A stretch of 6,976 nt of DNA, from the NCBI GenBank assembly GCA_023419655.1, contig JAEZXP010000262.1:1-6976 (forward strand). The letters run 5' to 3'. The notes below the pieces were generated by a model. It was not told the DNA's origin, did not search any database, and was given only the letters and a program-made list of their open reading frames with translations. The DNA is from Bacillota bacterium (GTDB taxonomy: Bacteria > Bacillota > Clostridia > Lachnospirales > Lachnospiraceae). This document shows, piece by piece, positions 6,326-6,976 of this stretch (the stretch's first letter is position 1; every line of letters starts with the position of its first letter). A program made the translations under genes and the position numbers.

Positions 6326-6976
6326 ATGAACAGATATAAAATCATATGGAAGGATAAATCTTTTCTAAAAAAGACATTTGCAATTACGATACCGGTTGTG
6401 CTGCAGAACCTATTGAATAATCTGGTGAATCTGGTCGATACACTGATGATAGGACAGCTTGGAGAAACCAGTATAGCAGCGGTAGGTCTTGCTAATAAAT
6501 TATTCTTTGTGTTCTCATTGCTGATGTTTGGAATCTGCAGCGGTGCCAGTGTATTGGCGGCGCAGTATTGGGGAAAACGTGAGCTGTTAAATATCAAGAG
6601 GGTACTAAGGGTATCCTTATATATCGGAGTAGGAGGCGCCCTGCTTTTTGCCATACCCGGATTCCTTTTCCCCGAGTTTGTAATGAGTATTTTTACCCCT
6701 CTGGAAGGAACGATATCAGAAGGTGCCAAGTACTTGATAATCATTGTATTTAGCTATCCCCTAACAGCGGTTACGATGGCTTATGTCGCTGTTTTGAGAA
6801 GCATGAATTACGTGAAGCTGCCCGTGGTTATAACATCGATATCCATTCTGGTAAATGTCGTTCTAAACTATGGCTTGATTTATGGTAAACTGGGCTTTCC
6901 CAGAATGGAAGTGACCGGTGCGGCGCTGGCAACACTGGCAGCCAGATTGGTTGAATTCGGTGCATTGCTTATATTG
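6326..6976 (+). CDS. MATE-family multidrug/cation antiporter (3' end outside window)
   Basis: The frame is open to the last base, giving 217 residues of a membrane protein that usually has about 450 residues and 12 helices. MATE proteins export cationic drugs, toxins or metabolites across the cytoplasmic membrane in exchange for Na+ or H+. Visible family features are an early helix with PVVLQNLLNNLVNLVDTLMIGQLG (Asp at 38), the following IAAVGLANKLFF, and SGASVLAAQYWGK closing helix 2 (about 53-78). Further hydrophobic segments fall near 93-115, 135-157, 162-183 and 195-217, so about six helices are seen. ATG 6326 is chosen because AAAGAGG (6314-6320) lies 5 nt upstream; ATG 6311 is in frame but overlaps that site. 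Substrate and coupling ion cannot be told from this half. It is separated from rpsO by two hairpins, so it is probably an independent transcription unit. Confidence 0.9.
   Translation, partial: MNRYKIIWKDKSFLKKTFAITIPVVLQNLLNNLVNLVDTLMIGQLGETSIAAVGLANKLFFVFSLLMFGICSGASVLAAQYWGKRELLNIKRVLRVSLYIGVGGALLFAIPGFLFPEFVMSIFTPLEGTISEGAKYLIIIVFSYPLTAVTMAYVAVLRSMNYVKLPVVITSISILVNVVLNYGLIYGKLGFPRMEVTGAALATLAARLVEFGALLIL

Noticed and set aside
6289..6744. 151-aa minus-strand open frame opposite the MATE gene
   Set aside because: The plus-strand frame encodes clear MATE helices and motifs; the reverse frame is an antisense shadow.

Overview
This window is a conserved housekeeping operon for translation and RNA metabolism. 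It reads entirely left to right and comes from a Gram-positive anaerobe, most likely a Lachnospiraceae-type clostridium. That guess rests on the gene order infB-rbfA-nrnA-truB-ribF-rpsO, the AGGAGG-type ribosome binding sites, the protein sequences, and an IF-2 with a very long hydrophilic N-terminal region. The genus cannot be fixed from sequence alone.

Layout: (1) 1-2405 is the 3' part of infB (IF-2), whose true start lies left of the window. Its first 173 visible residues are a low-complexity Arg/Gly/Gln/Tyr region with repeats, followed by the standard IF-2 domains. (2) 2406-2486 is a short gap holding a duplicated palindrome. (3) 2487-2849 is rbfA. (4) 2868-3854 is nrnA, a DHH phosphoesterase. 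(5) 3886-4824 is truB (tRNA pseudouridine-55 synthase). (6) 4842-5759 is ribF (riboflavin kinase/FAD synthetase). (7) 5760-5903 is a leader with a good sigma-A-type promoter and a foldable 5' UTR in front of rpsO. (8) 5904-6170 is rpsO (ribosomal protein S15), followed by an intrinsic terminator. (9) About 6222-6280 is a second, long imperfect hairpin with terminal-inverted-repeat-like ends. (10) 6326 to the window end is the first half of a MATE-family multidrug/cation antiporter.

The first six genes serve ribosome and tRNA maturation and translation initiation. IF-2 loads initiator tRNA. RbfA matures the 30S subunit. NrnA degrades nanoRNA and pAp. TruB modifies the tRNA T-loop. S15 is a primary binder in 30S assembly. 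RibF makes FMN and FAD and is a traditional passenger of this operon in Firmicutes. Gaps from rbfA to ribF are short (18, 31 and 17 nt), which fits one transcript; rpsO also has its own promoter. The MATE gene lies beyond two hairpins and is probably a separate unit.

I see no undescribed multi-gene system here. The items most worth a second look are the repetitive R/G/Q/Y N-terminus of IF-2, the rpsO leader, where a loop can pair with the Shine-Dalgarno, and the inverted-repeat element between rpsO and the MATE gene.
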